Positions 1 through 5,409 of a stretch of DNA of 5,487 nt are shown in pieces; the stretch's first letter is position 1, and the number at the start of each line of letters is the position of its first letter. The stretch lies in the NCBI GenBank assembly GCA_947631715.1, contig CANRMK010000174.1, positions 1 through 5,487 on the forward strand, given 5' to 3'. The DNA is from an uncultured Acetatifactor sp. (GTDB lineage Bacteria > Bacillota > Clostridia > Lachnospirales > Lachnospiraceae). The notes under the pieces were generated by a model, which searched no databases, was not told the DNA's origin, and saw only the letters and a list, made by a program, of their open reading frames with translations. The translations under genes were made by a program, and so were the position numbers.

Positions 1-12
1 AGCTTCTGACAT
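1..12 (-). CDS. rnfA: Possible start of rnfA (partial, first 4 codons)
   Basis: An ATG on the minus strand at 12..10 is followed by codons for Ser-Glu-Ala before the window ends. It lies 19 nt downstream of the rnfE stop. Established knowledge: rnf operons usually run C-D-G-E-A-B, so rnfA, an integral membrane subunit paired with RnfE, is the expected next gene. The call rests on position only. Four residues cannot identify a protein, and the nearest Shine-Dalgarno-like sequence (GAAAG) is weak and rather far upstream. The true start may lie outside the window. Confidence 0.35.
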
Positions 13-31
13 AGAAAGCTTACTTTCAAAG

Positions 32-757
32 TCATGCCCTGCCGTCCTCCGCTCGCGCCTTGCCGGAATCGTCATAAAACCGTCTGCTGCAGCCGCTGTC
101 GGAACAGTTCAGGCAGTCTTCGCCGCAGCCGGAGCCGGTCTTGTCTCTTTGCTTTCCCTTTTTCCCCAGGGCTTCTTTCACAAAATTCTGCAGGGCCACC
201 AGCGCAGCCAGCACGAAGAATGCCCCAGGCGCCTGCCCGAAGATGCGCACAGGCTCATAGGAAGCGGGAAGAATATGCTTTCCGAACAGCTCCCCCGCCC
301 CCAGGATCTCCCGCACGGCCCCGATGCAGGTCAGCGCTGCGGTGAAGCCCAGTCCCATGCCGATCCCGTCAAAGAGAGACGGCAGGGGCGGGTTGGAATA
401 GGCGTAGCTCTCCGCCCGGCCGAGAATGATACAGTTCACCACGATCAGCGGTATATACACGCCCAAGGCGCTGTTTAAGGACGGCAGGAATCCCTCCAGC
501 AAAAGCTGGACCGCCGTCACAAAGGAAGCGATTACCACAATAAACGCCGGGATCCGCACTCTGTCCGGAATGATCTTTCGCAGCAGGGAGATAAAAAGAT
601 TGCTCATAGCCAGCACCGCCGTGGTAGTCAGGCCCATGCCAAGGCCGTTCACCGCCGAAGTCGTCACCGCCAGCGTGGGGCACATGCCCAGTGTCAACAC
701 AAATGTGGGATTTTCCTTGATAATGCCGTTGTACAGTCTCTCTGTCACTCTATTCAC
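32..757 (-). CDS. rnfE: RnfE, membrane subunit of the Rnf ferredoxin:NAD+ oxidoreductase
   Basis: This is an integral membrane subunit of the Rnf complex, which carries electrons between ferredoxin and NAD+ while pumping Na+ or H+. The protein is 241 aa with about six hydrophobic segments (roughly 19-40, 44-60, 67-87, 98-113, 131-150, 176-192). The NPTFVLTLGMCP motif near the N-terminus places C26, and VNC places C109. These are the positions of the conserved cysteines that, with the RnfA pair, hold an iron centre in the membrane in the RnfA/RnfE (NqrD/NqrE) family. The start is GTG at 757, supported by AAAGGGGG seven bases upstream. It overlaps the end of rnfG by 8 nt, which suggests translational coupling. 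The odd feature is the tail after about residue 200: charged, then C211, C215, C218 and C223, then a polar end. The core family does not need this tail. The family call is secure; the role of the tail is unknown. Confidence 0.95.
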   Translation of the reverse strand: MNRVTERLYNGIIKENPTFVLTLGMCPTLAVTTSAVNGLGMGLTTTAVLAMSNLFISLLRKIIPDRVRIPAFIVVIASFVTAVQLLLEGFLPSLNSALGVYIPLIVVNCIILGRAESYAYSNPPLPSLFDGIGMGLGFTAALTCIGAVREILGAGELFGKHILPASYEPVRIFGQAPGAFFVLAALVALQNFVKEALGKKGKQRDKTGSGCGEDCLNCSDSGCSRRFYDDSGKARAEDGRA

Positions 758-1445
758 CGCTCTGCCCCCTTTCGCCGCTTTCCTCCAGGCTGAAGAGATG
801 TTCCGGGTGCTCTGTCAGGTACTGTGCCGTGTGCAGGCCGCCGTTTACAGCATTCACCACCGCGGAGGTAGTGACCGTGGCGCTTGTGATAGCGTCCACC
901 TCATTGGCGGCCGCGGCCCCTGTCTTCGTATAGACAAAGCTCTCCGCTTTCTTCCCGGCGAACTGGGGCGCAAGGACTTTCGGCGCCTCCATGCCAAGTC
1001 CCGCCGTCTCGGACAGCTCCAGGATCGAAACGCCCGTCACCGTTCCCTCATTGTCCACGCCCACATACAGGACGATATCTCCGCCGTATCCTTCCCCGGA
1101 CACAGCCTCCACCACCCAGCCGCGGTCTTCTGCCGAACCCTCCGGGGACGAAAGGCCGCTCTCCACCCGGTAAACGCTGCCGATCCTCACTCCGTCCTCA
1201 GAGAGCTGCTCCAGAAAAGAATCGTCCAGCTCATACCCCGTCTGGCAAAAGGACAGCCCGCCGGCCGCTCCCTCCGCCGGGAATGCATCCGAGCACGCTT
1301 TCTCCACAGCTTTTCTGTGCTGCTCCTCTATGGGGCCCTTTGTGAGTTCATGCACCACGCCCAAAAGCAGTCCCGCGATCAGGGTGATGGCAAAGAGGAT
1401 TCCCGCTTCCCGCAGCATACTCTGAAGACCGCTCTTATTTTCCAC
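750..1445 (-). CDS. rnfG: RnfG, flavin-bearing subunit of the Rnf complex
   Basis: RnfG is a single-span membrane protein that carries a covalently bound FMN on the outer face of the membrane and passes electrons within the Rnf complex. From the chosen start it is 231 aa. One hydrophobic segment (about 14-31) follows a short charged N-terminus and precedes a soluble FMN-binding domain. The flavinylation motif D-x-x-x-S-A-T is at 184-190, which predicts T190 as the residue that receives FMN from an ApbE-type flavin transferase. The family motif ETAGLG is at 146-151. An upstream in-frame GTG at 1454 would add three residues, but it falls inside the Shine-Dalgarno GAGAGGTG. The GTG at 1445 is spaced 6 nt from that site and is preferred. 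The gene overlaps the end of rnfD by 11 nt and the start of rnfE by 8 nt. Length is normal for the family. Confidence 0.93.
   Translation of the reverse strand: MENKSGLQSMLREAGILFAITLIAGLLLGVVHELTKGPIEEQHRKAVEKACSDAFPAEGAAGGLSFCQTGYELDDSFLEQLSEDGVRIGSVYRVESGLSSPEGSAEDRGWVVEAVSGEGYGGDIVLYVGVDNEGTVTGVSILELSETAGLGMEAPKVLAPQFAGKKAESFVYTKTGAAAANEVDAITSATVTTSAVVNAVNGGLHTAQYLTEHPEHLFSLEESGERGQSGE
765..772 (-). promoter_or_regulatory. Ribosome binding site of rnfE
   Basis: On the minus strand, AAAGGGGG lies 7 nt before the GTG at 757. It sits inside the end of the rnfG coding sequence. No ATG is available nearby, so this site decides in favour of the GTG start. Confidence 0.7.
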
Positions 1446-2400
1446 TGCGCGCACCTCTCTTTCTGTAACCGAACGCCGTCGGCCTGGTATACTTTTCGAT
1501 CAGAGGCACCAGCAGGTTCCCCAAAAGGATCGCATAGGAGACTCCCTCCGCGCCGGGGCCGAAAATGCGGAAGATACCTGTGAGCAGCCCCAGAATGACA
1601 CCGTACACATACTGCCCCTTTCCGGTGATGGGCCGGGTCACATAATCCGTGGCCATAAAGAACGCTCCCAGCATCAGGCCGCCCCCCGCAAGCTGGGCGG
1701 ATATGTAATTCGGGTCAAATCCCCTGCCTCCAAAAATCCCCGCAAACAGCGCCACAGTCACAAGATAGGACGCCGGGATCCTGAGGTCTATGATGCCCAG
1801 AAGAAGCAGAATACAGGCTCCGGCGGCAATGGCGATCGCCGAAGTCTCGCCTATGGTGCCCCCGGTAAATCCAAACACCATATCCCGCACATTCACCTGC
1901 TCTCCCGCTTTCAGAGCCGCCAGAGGCGTTGCCCCCGTACATGCGTCGCAGACAAAATCCGTCATTCGGGCCGGAAACGAAATCAGGAGAAAGCATCTGG
2001 CTGCCAGGGCCGGGTTCATAAAATTCTGTCCAAGTCCCCCAAAGAGCATCTTGACTGCCACAATGGCAAAAATCCCGCCCAGCACGGCCATCCAGAGGGG
2101 GATCCCCACAGGGAGATTCAGCGCCAGCAGAAGTCCTGTCACCACGGCCGAGAGATCCCACACCGTATTCTTTCTGTCCTTCTGTCCGCATACGAACCGC
2201 AGAAACGCCCAGTACAGCGTCTCCGCCCCCACAGTCCCCAGCACGGAGACTAAGATCACTAAAGCCGCCCTGGGGCCGAAATGATAGATGCCGAAGCCGG
2301 CGGCGGGCATCAGGGCTACAATCACCGACAGCATAATGCTGCTTGTGGTCATCTGGGAACGCACATGGGGATTGGACGATACTTTCAGTAATTTGTTCAT
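1435..2400 (-). CDS. rnfD: RnfD, flavin-bearing membrane subunit of the Rnf complex
   Basis: RnfD is an integral membrane subunit related to NqrB, with a covalently attached FMN, and is central to electron flow and ion movement in Rnf. The protein is 321 aa, normal for the family. It starts SSNPHVRSQMTTSSIM, the characteristic RnfD/NqrB opening, followed by many hydrophobic segments (for example 22-41, 45-66, 83-100, 101-120, 186-204, 210-225, 264-281, 286-301). The flavinylation motif D-A-C-T-G-A-T is at 152-158, making T158 the predicted FMN-bearing threonine. The conserved GQNFMNPALAAR stretch is at 124-135. The frame is open further upstream to 2508, but the ATG at 2400 has GAGGGG seven bases before it and gives the family-like N-terminus, so that start is chosen. 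It begins 11 nt after the rnfC stop, and its end overlaps rnfG. Confidence 0.95.
   Translation of the reverse strand: MNKLLKVSSNPHVRSQMTTSSIMLSVIVALMPAAGFGIYHFGPRAALVILVSVLGTVGAETLYWAFLRFVCGQKDRKNTVWDLSAVVTGLLLALNLPVGIPLWMAVLGGIFAIVAVKMLFGGLGQNFMNPALAARCFLLISFPARMTDFVCDACTGATPLAALKAGEQVNVRDMVFGFTGGTIGETSAIAIAAGACILLLLGIIDLRIPASYLVTVALFAGIFGGRGFDPNYISAQLAGGGLMLGAFFMATDYVTRPITGKGQYVYGVILGLLTGIFRIFGPGAEGVSYAILLGNLLVPLIEKYTRPTAFGYRKRGARSGK
1452..1459 (-). promoter_or_regulatory. Ribosome binding site that decides the rnfG start
   Basis: On the minus strand, GAGAGGTG closely matches the 16S anti-Shine-Dalgarno complement. It is followed by the 6-nt spacer CGCGCA and GTG at 1445. The GTG at 1452-1454 is part of this site, so it is a poor start codon. 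Confidence 0.65.
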
Positions 2401-2407
2401 GGCTTTT

Positions 2408-2413
2408 CCCCTC
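2408..2413 (-). promoter_or_regulatory. Ribosome binding site of rnfD, overlapping the rnfC stop
   Basis: On the minus strand, GAGGGG begins within the rnfC TGA stop codon (2414..2412) and lies 7 nt before the rnfD ATG at 2400. Ribosomes ending rnfC would therefore sit on the rnfD initiation site, which suggests coupled translation. It also argues against the longer rnfD frame. Confidence 0.65.
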
Positions 2414-3728
2414 ACCTTTTCTTCTTTGCCAACAGTATTTTCCGCATGGATTTGATCTCCTGGGTAAGCGGCCGTCTGGCCGGGCAGATATAGCTGCAGC
2501 AGCCGCACTCACAGCACTCCATGCCGAAATTGTCCAGAAACGCCTGCTCGTCAAAGCGCTCCGCATAGTCCGCAAGCCTGCTGGGGATCACTCTGCCGGG
2601 GCATACCTCCACGCAGCGTCCACAGTTGATGCAGGGCCCCGGTTCGATCATGGAGACCTCGTCTTTCGTAAAGGCCAGCAGCGCCGTGGACGTCTTGGTC
2701 GCAGGGACTTTCAGGTCGGACATGGCAATCCCCATCATAGGCCCGCCGCAGACCACCTTTTCGGGCGGTTCCCGAAATCCTCCCGCCGCCTCCAGGATCT
2801 GCTCATAGCTGGTGCCGATCTTCACCCGGAAATTCCCCGGGGACGCCACAGCATCGCCCGTTACCGTTACGATGCGCTCCATCAGGGGCCTGCCCTCCAC
2901 AACGGCGCGGTAGATCGCTACCACAGTGTCCACATTGTTCACTATGCAGCCCACATCCGCAGGCAGCATGGTGGAATTGATCTTACGCCCTGTGACGGCA
3001 TAGATCAGGGTGCGCTCCCCTCCCTGGGGATATTTTGTCTTCAGCGCCTTAACGCTGATCCCCGGCTCCTCTCTCACAAGCTGCCTAAGCAGCGAAATGC
3101 AGTCCGGCTTATTGTCCTCCACCGCCAGGATCCCCTGCGCCCCCTCAAAAAGCCTGAGCATGATCTTCAGCCCGCCGATGAGCTTTTCCGGCTCCTCCAT
3201 CATTCTGCGGTAATCGGAGGTCAGGTAGGGCTCGCACTCCGCACAGTTCGCGATCACATACTCTATCTTCTCCGGCTCTTTCGGGGAAAGCTTCACATGG
3301 GTGGGGAAGCCCGCGCCCCCCATTCCCACGATTCCGGCCTCCCGGATAATGTCTATGATCTCTTCCCGGCTGAGCTTATCTGGGGGCGCCACCGGGTAAA
3401 ACCCTACATCCTCGTAAAGCTCGTCATTCTCCACGACAATGCTCATCACCATATCGCCGGAGACTACCCGCCTGGGTTCCACCGCCTTTACCGTACCGGA
3501 GACCGAAGCGTATATGGGCGCCGAGACAAAACCGCCGCTCTCCGCGATCTTCTGGCCCGCCAGCACTCTGTCCCCCACGGCCACAATGGCCCTGGCCGGT
3601 GCGCCGATATGCTGGGACAGGGGATAAACAAGCTCGCCTTTCGGCAGGATATCCCGGATCGGCCTGTCCTTGGACAGGTCTTTTCCGTCATAGGGATGTA
3701 TGCCGCCCTGAAACGTCAACTTTGCCAT
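2412..3728 (-). CDS. rnfC: RnfC, NADH-binding iron-sulfur subunit of the Rnf complex
   Basis: RnfC is the peripheral cytoplasmic subunit where NAD(H) reacts. It contains FMN and two 4Fe-4S clusters. The 438-aa protein has the N-terminal RnfC barrel-sandwich region (about 1-100) with the opening motif F-x-GGIHP at 6-12. A flavin/NADH-binding domain like that of complex I NuoF follows, with the glycine-rich GMGGAGFPTHVKL at 135-147 and NCAECEPYLTSDY at 161-173. An SLBB-like region comes next (about 245-330). Cluster motif 1 is C366-x2-C369-x2-C372-x3-C376-P. Cluster motif 2 is C405-x2-C408-x2-C411-x3-C415-P. Additional cysteines at 406 and 410 surround the second motif. There is no membrane span and none of the long repeat tail of enterobacterial RsxC, so the length matches clostridial forms. 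The ATG at 3728 has AGGAAAGGA seven bases upstream. This is the first gene of the operon. Confidence 0.97.
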   Translation of the reverse strand: MAKLTFQGGIHPYDGKDLSKDRPIRDILPKGELVYPLSQHIGAPARAIVAVGDRVLAGQKIAESGGFVSAPIYASVSGTVKAVEPRRVVSGDMVMSIVVENDELYEDVGFYPVAPPDKLSREEIIDIIREAGIVGMGGAGFPTHVKLSPKEPEKIEYVIANCAECEPYLTSDYRRMMEEPEKLIGGLKIMLRLFEGAQGILAVEDNKPDCISLLRQLVREEPGISVKALKTKYPQGGERTLIYAVTGRKINSTMLPADVGCIVNNVDTVVAIYRAVVEGRPLMERIVTVTGDAVASPGNFRVKIGTSYEQILEAAGGFREPPEKVVCGGPMMGIAMSDLKVPATKTSTALLAFTKDEVSMIEPGPCINCGRCVEVCPGRVIPSRLADYAERFDEQAFLDNFGMECCECGCCSYICPARRPLTQEIKSMRKILLAKKKR

Positions 3729-3735
3729 ACCTTTT

Positions 3736-3744
3736 TCCTTTCCT
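3736..3744 (-). promoter_or_regulatory. Ribosome binding site of rnfC
   Basis: On the minus strand, AGGAAAGGA is followed by a 7-nt spacer and the ATG at 3728. It confirms the first start of the operon. Confidence 0.65.
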
Positions 3745-3758
3745 GATTCCTATATCTC

Positions 3759-3778
3759 ATATGCGCTTCAGCGCACAT
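3759..3778. repeat. Inverted repeat upstream of rnfC
   Basis: Arms ATATGCGC (3759-3766) and GCGCACAT (3771-3778) flank a 4-base loop. In the rnfC-sense RNA this gives an 8-bp stem with one G-U pair and the loop UGAA. It lies 30-50 nt before the rnfC start, so it is either a leader hairpin or an operator. No T-run follows, so it is not an intrinsic terminator. Function is not known. Confidence 0.5.
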
Positions 3779-3786
3779 CAATTCAG

Positions 3787-3799
3787 ATTTTGTCAAAAT
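3787..3799. repeat. 13-bp palindrome in the rnfC upstream region
   Basis: ATTTTG-T-CAAAAT is a perfect 6-bp inverted repeat around one central base. On the minus strand it contains TTGACA, the -35 consensus. I see no matching -10 element 16-18 nt further on. It may be a regulator site or simply chance in AT-rich DNA. Confidence 0.35.
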
Positions 3800-3863
3800 A
3801 AGCATTTCTTTCTTAGATAAATATACTATTTTTTTTGATAAAATACTACTGTAAATTTCAAAA

Positions 3864-3892
3864 TTGTGTTATGATAATGTGTGTGATACAAT
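3864..3892 (+). promoter_or_regulatory. Sigma-A-type promoter of the exonuclease gene
   Basis: The -35 is TTGTGT (3864-3869). A 17-nt spacer leads to the -10 TACAAT (3887-3892), which is preceded by TG at 3884-3885 and so forms an extended -10. Transcription would begin near 3899, leaving only about a 12-nt leader before the ATG at 3911. The -35 matches only 3 of 6 consensus bases, but the extended -10 compensates. This is inferred from sequence alone. Confidence 0.6.
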
Positions 3893-3900
3893 CAGACTAT

Positions 3901-3905
3901 GGAGG
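3901..3905 (+). promoter_or_regulatory. Ribosome binding site that decides the exonuclease start
   Basis: GGAGG lies 5 nt before the ATG at 3911. The in-frame ATG at 3899 directly abuts this GGAGG and coincides with the predicted transcription start, so it cannot be the main start codon. Confidence 0.7.
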
Positions 3906-3910
3906 ATGTT

Positions 3911-5014
3911 ATGAGAATTTCTGAAGAGACCATAGATAACTTTTCCATCTCCTATGCTCTGGACAGGCTTGCCCCCTTAGAGCGCGTGCTGTTCATCGAC
4001 ATTGAGACCACCGGTTTCACGGCCAAATCTTCCTATCTGTACCTGATCGGCTGCGCCTATTATCTGGCCGGAAAATGGCGGACAATACAGTGGCTGGCGG
4101 AAAATTACGAGCAGGAGACCGATGTGTTGAAAGCCTTTTTTGACTTTTCCAGGAATTTCCGCTACTTAATCCACTTTAACGGGAACAATTTTGATCTGCC
4201 CTTTATCCTGCAGAAGTGTAAGCAGCACAATCTTCCCTATGATTTCGACAATTTTCAGGGCATTGACCTGTACAGGCGCATCTCGCCTTATAAGTTCTTC
4301 CTGAAGCTGCCCAACTGCAAGCAGAAGACCTTGGAGCAGTTTCTCGGGATCGACCGCAAGGATGTCTTCTCCGGCAGCGAGCTGATCGGCATCTACTATG
4401 ATTATGTAAAGAGCCCCAGCGAATTTTCGGAGAATGCTCTCCTGCTCCACAATGCGGACGACTTAAAAGGCATGCTGGCAGTCCTTCCCATGCTGTCCTA
4501 CTACGATCTGTTCAATCAGCCCCTGCGCGCCCGAAAGGTCCAGGCAAACAGCTACAGGGACATTAACGGCGGCCGCCGCAGGGAATTGATCATCACTCTT
4601 GTGCTGGACCAGCCTCTTCCGAAGCAGATCTCCGTAAACGCCGCCGGCTGCTATTTCCGGGGCGAGGGCACGGAAGCCGCTCTCAGGATCCCCATCTATG
4701 AGGAAGAGCTGAAATACTACTATGCCAATTATCAGGACTACTACTATCTTCCCGCGGAGGATGTGGCATTACATAAATCCGTGGCAGGCTTCGTGGACAG
4801 GGAACACCGGATCCAGGCCACAGCCACCAACTGCTACACCAGGAAATTTTCCAGCTATCTGCCCCAGTGGGAAGTGCTCTTCGAGCCTTTCTTCAAGCGG
4901 GATTACAAAAGCCATGAACTCTTCTTTGAACTGACAGATGAGTTAAAGAGAGACCGCCAGGCATTCTCCGAATACGCCGTCCATGTGCTGAACACCATGG
5001 CGGCTACCTACTGA
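3911..5014 (+). CDS. YprB-type RNase H-like DEDD 3'-5' exonuclease with uncharacterised C-terminal region
   Basis: The 367-aa protein has an N-terminal ribonuclease H-fold exonuclease domain (about 20-200) of the YprB / RNase_H_2 type. Exo I is the D30-x-E32 of FIDIETTG. Exo II is HFNGNNFDLPFI, with N90 and D95. A KTLEQFLGI stretch is at 139-147. Exo III is HNADDL, giving H180-x3-D184. The four expected metal-binding acids (D30, E32, D95, D184) are therefore present, and activity on a nucleic acid is likely. The substrate, DNA or RNA, cannot be read from the sequence. Residues about 205-367 form a second region with an aromatic-rich stretch (YYY at 269-271 and 277-279) that I do not recognise. 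There is no signal peptide or membrane span. The gene is monocistronic as seen, divergent from rnfC, and followed by a terminator. The ATG at 3911 is chosen because GGAGG precedes it. Confidence 0.85.
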   Translation: MRISEETIDNFSISYALDRLAPLERVLFIDIETTGFTAKSSYLYLIGCAYYLAGKWRTIQWLAENYEQETDVLKAFFDFSRNFRYLIHFNGNNFDLPFILQKCKQHNLPYDFDNFQGIDLYRRISPYKFFLKLPNCKQKTLEQFLGIDRKDVFSGSELIGIYYDYVKSPSEFSENALLLHNADDLKGMLAVLPMLSYYDLFNQPLRARKVQANSYRDINGGRRRELIITLVLDQPLPKQISVNAAGCYFRGEGTEAALRIPIYEEELKYYYANYQDYYYLPAEDVALHKSVAGFVDREHRIQATATNCYTRKFSSYLPQWEVLFEPFFKRDYKSHELFFELTDELKRDRQAFSEYAVHVLNTMAATY

Positions 5015-5079
5015 GGACGGCGGGGTATCTCTCCCAGCGCCTTTTGCCCTGGATAGGAGACGCATAAGACCCGTTATCC

Positions 5080-5107
5080 GCAGGATGCCCTGCACAGCGG
5101 CATCTGC
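5080..5107 (+). other. Bulged stem-loop downstream of the exonuclease gene
   Basis: GATGCC (5084-5089) pairs with GGCATC (5099-5104), and GCA (5080-5082) pairs with TGC (5105-5107). G5083 is bulged, and the loop is 9 bases. The stem is GC-rich but has no following T-run. It could protect the mRNA 3' end or be incidental. The rest of 5015-5141 shows no open gene. Confidence 0.45.
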
Positions 5108-5141
5108 AGCTCAGGCATATGATACACAACAAAAAAATTAT

Positions 5142-5176
5142 AAAAAGAGATAAACCCTTCGGCCTATCTCTTTTTT
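5142..5176. terminator. Intrinsic terminator, probably bidirectional
   Basis: AAAAAGAGATA (5142-5152) and TATCTCTTTTT (5165-5175) are perfect 11-bp arms. The 12-base loop contains CTTCGG, a stable UUCG-type tetraloop core. On the plus strand the stem ends in a six-T run and would end the exonuclease transcript. On the minus strand the stem is followed by an AT-rich stretch with a seven-T run (complement of 5131-5137), so it can also end the leftward transcript arriving from the partial gene at the right edge. Confidence 0.85.
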
Positions 5177-5372
5177 ATGTAACTATTCTTATATAATTAT
5201 TCTTATGTAACTATTCTTTTATAACTACTCTTGTGTAACTATTCTTATATAACTACTCTTGTGTAACTATTCTTATATAACTACTCTTGTGTAACTATTC
5301 TTATGTAACTATTCTTATATAACTACTCTTATGTAACTATTCTTATGTAACCATTTTTATGTAACCATGTCA
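5177..5372. repeat. 14-bp tandem repeat array, 13-14 copies
   Basis: Contiguous 14-bp units begin at 5177, 5191, 5205 and so on to 5345. A degenerate last copy runs from 5359 to about 5372. The consensus is RTRTAACTAYTCTT. Two linked variants occur: TGTAACTATTCTT and TATAACTACTCTT. They alternate strictly from unit 4 to unit 9 and form a 28-bp higher-order period. There are no spacers, so this is not CRISPR. The period is not a multiple of three, and each unit carries TAA on the plus strand and TAG on the minus strand (with few exceptions), so the frames are closed and the array is non-coding. It lies between convergent genes. Confidence 0.93.
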
Positions 5373-5373
5373 T

Positions 5374-5397
5374 GGACAGTGTCAGAAAACACGGTCC
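5374..5397 (-). other. Stem-loop 3' of the partial minus-strand gene
   Basis: GGACAGTGT (5374-5382) and ACACGGTCC (5389-5397) pair over 9 positions with one A-G mismatch around a 6-base loop. It lies just 13 nt beyond the stop of the leftward partial gene. No T-run follows on the minus strand, so it is not a canonical terminator. It may be an mRNA 3' structure or a weak pause site. Confidence 0.35.
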
Positions 5398-5409
5398 GCC
5401 ACAGCTTCC

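Noticed and set aside
426..1583. Long plus-strand open frame of 385 codons opposite rnfE and rnfG
   Set aside because: It is antisense to two clear Rnf genes, rich in Arg, His and Ser, lacks family motifs, and is open only because of the high GC content of the real genes.
2401..2508. 36-residue N-terminal extension of rnfD
   Set aside because: It overlaps the end of rnfC, and the internal ATG at 2400 has a well-placed Shine-Dalgarno site and gives the conserved RnfD opening.
2343..3746. Long plus-strand open frame of 467 codons opposite rnfC
   Set aside because: It is slightly longer than rnfC but has low-complexity Arg/His composition and no recognisable motif. rnfC on the other strand has full catalytic and cluster motifs.
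3790..3796. TTGACA on the minus strand as a complete rnfC promoter
   Set aside because: The -35 is perfect, but the sequence 16-18 nt downstream is GC-rich hairpin DNA with no -10-like hexamer.
3729..3898. Rex (NADH-sensing repressor) operator controlling rnf
   Set aside because: It would make sense for a redox complex, but I find no sequence close to the TTGTTAAnnnnTTAACAA-type consensus.
3899..3910. ATG at 3899 as the exonuclease start
   Set aside because: The GGAGG ribosome site directly follows it, and the predicted transcription start coincides with it.
5177..5372. CRISPR array or replication-origin DnaA boxes
   Set aside because: The units are contiguous with no unique spacers and only 14 bp long. 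No unit matches the DnaA box TTATNCACA.
5365..5375. CCATGTCATGG palindrome at the end of the repeat array
   Set aside because: The arms are only 5 bp with a one-base centre. It is too short to call an operator or hairpin, and it overlaps the neighbouring stem-loop.
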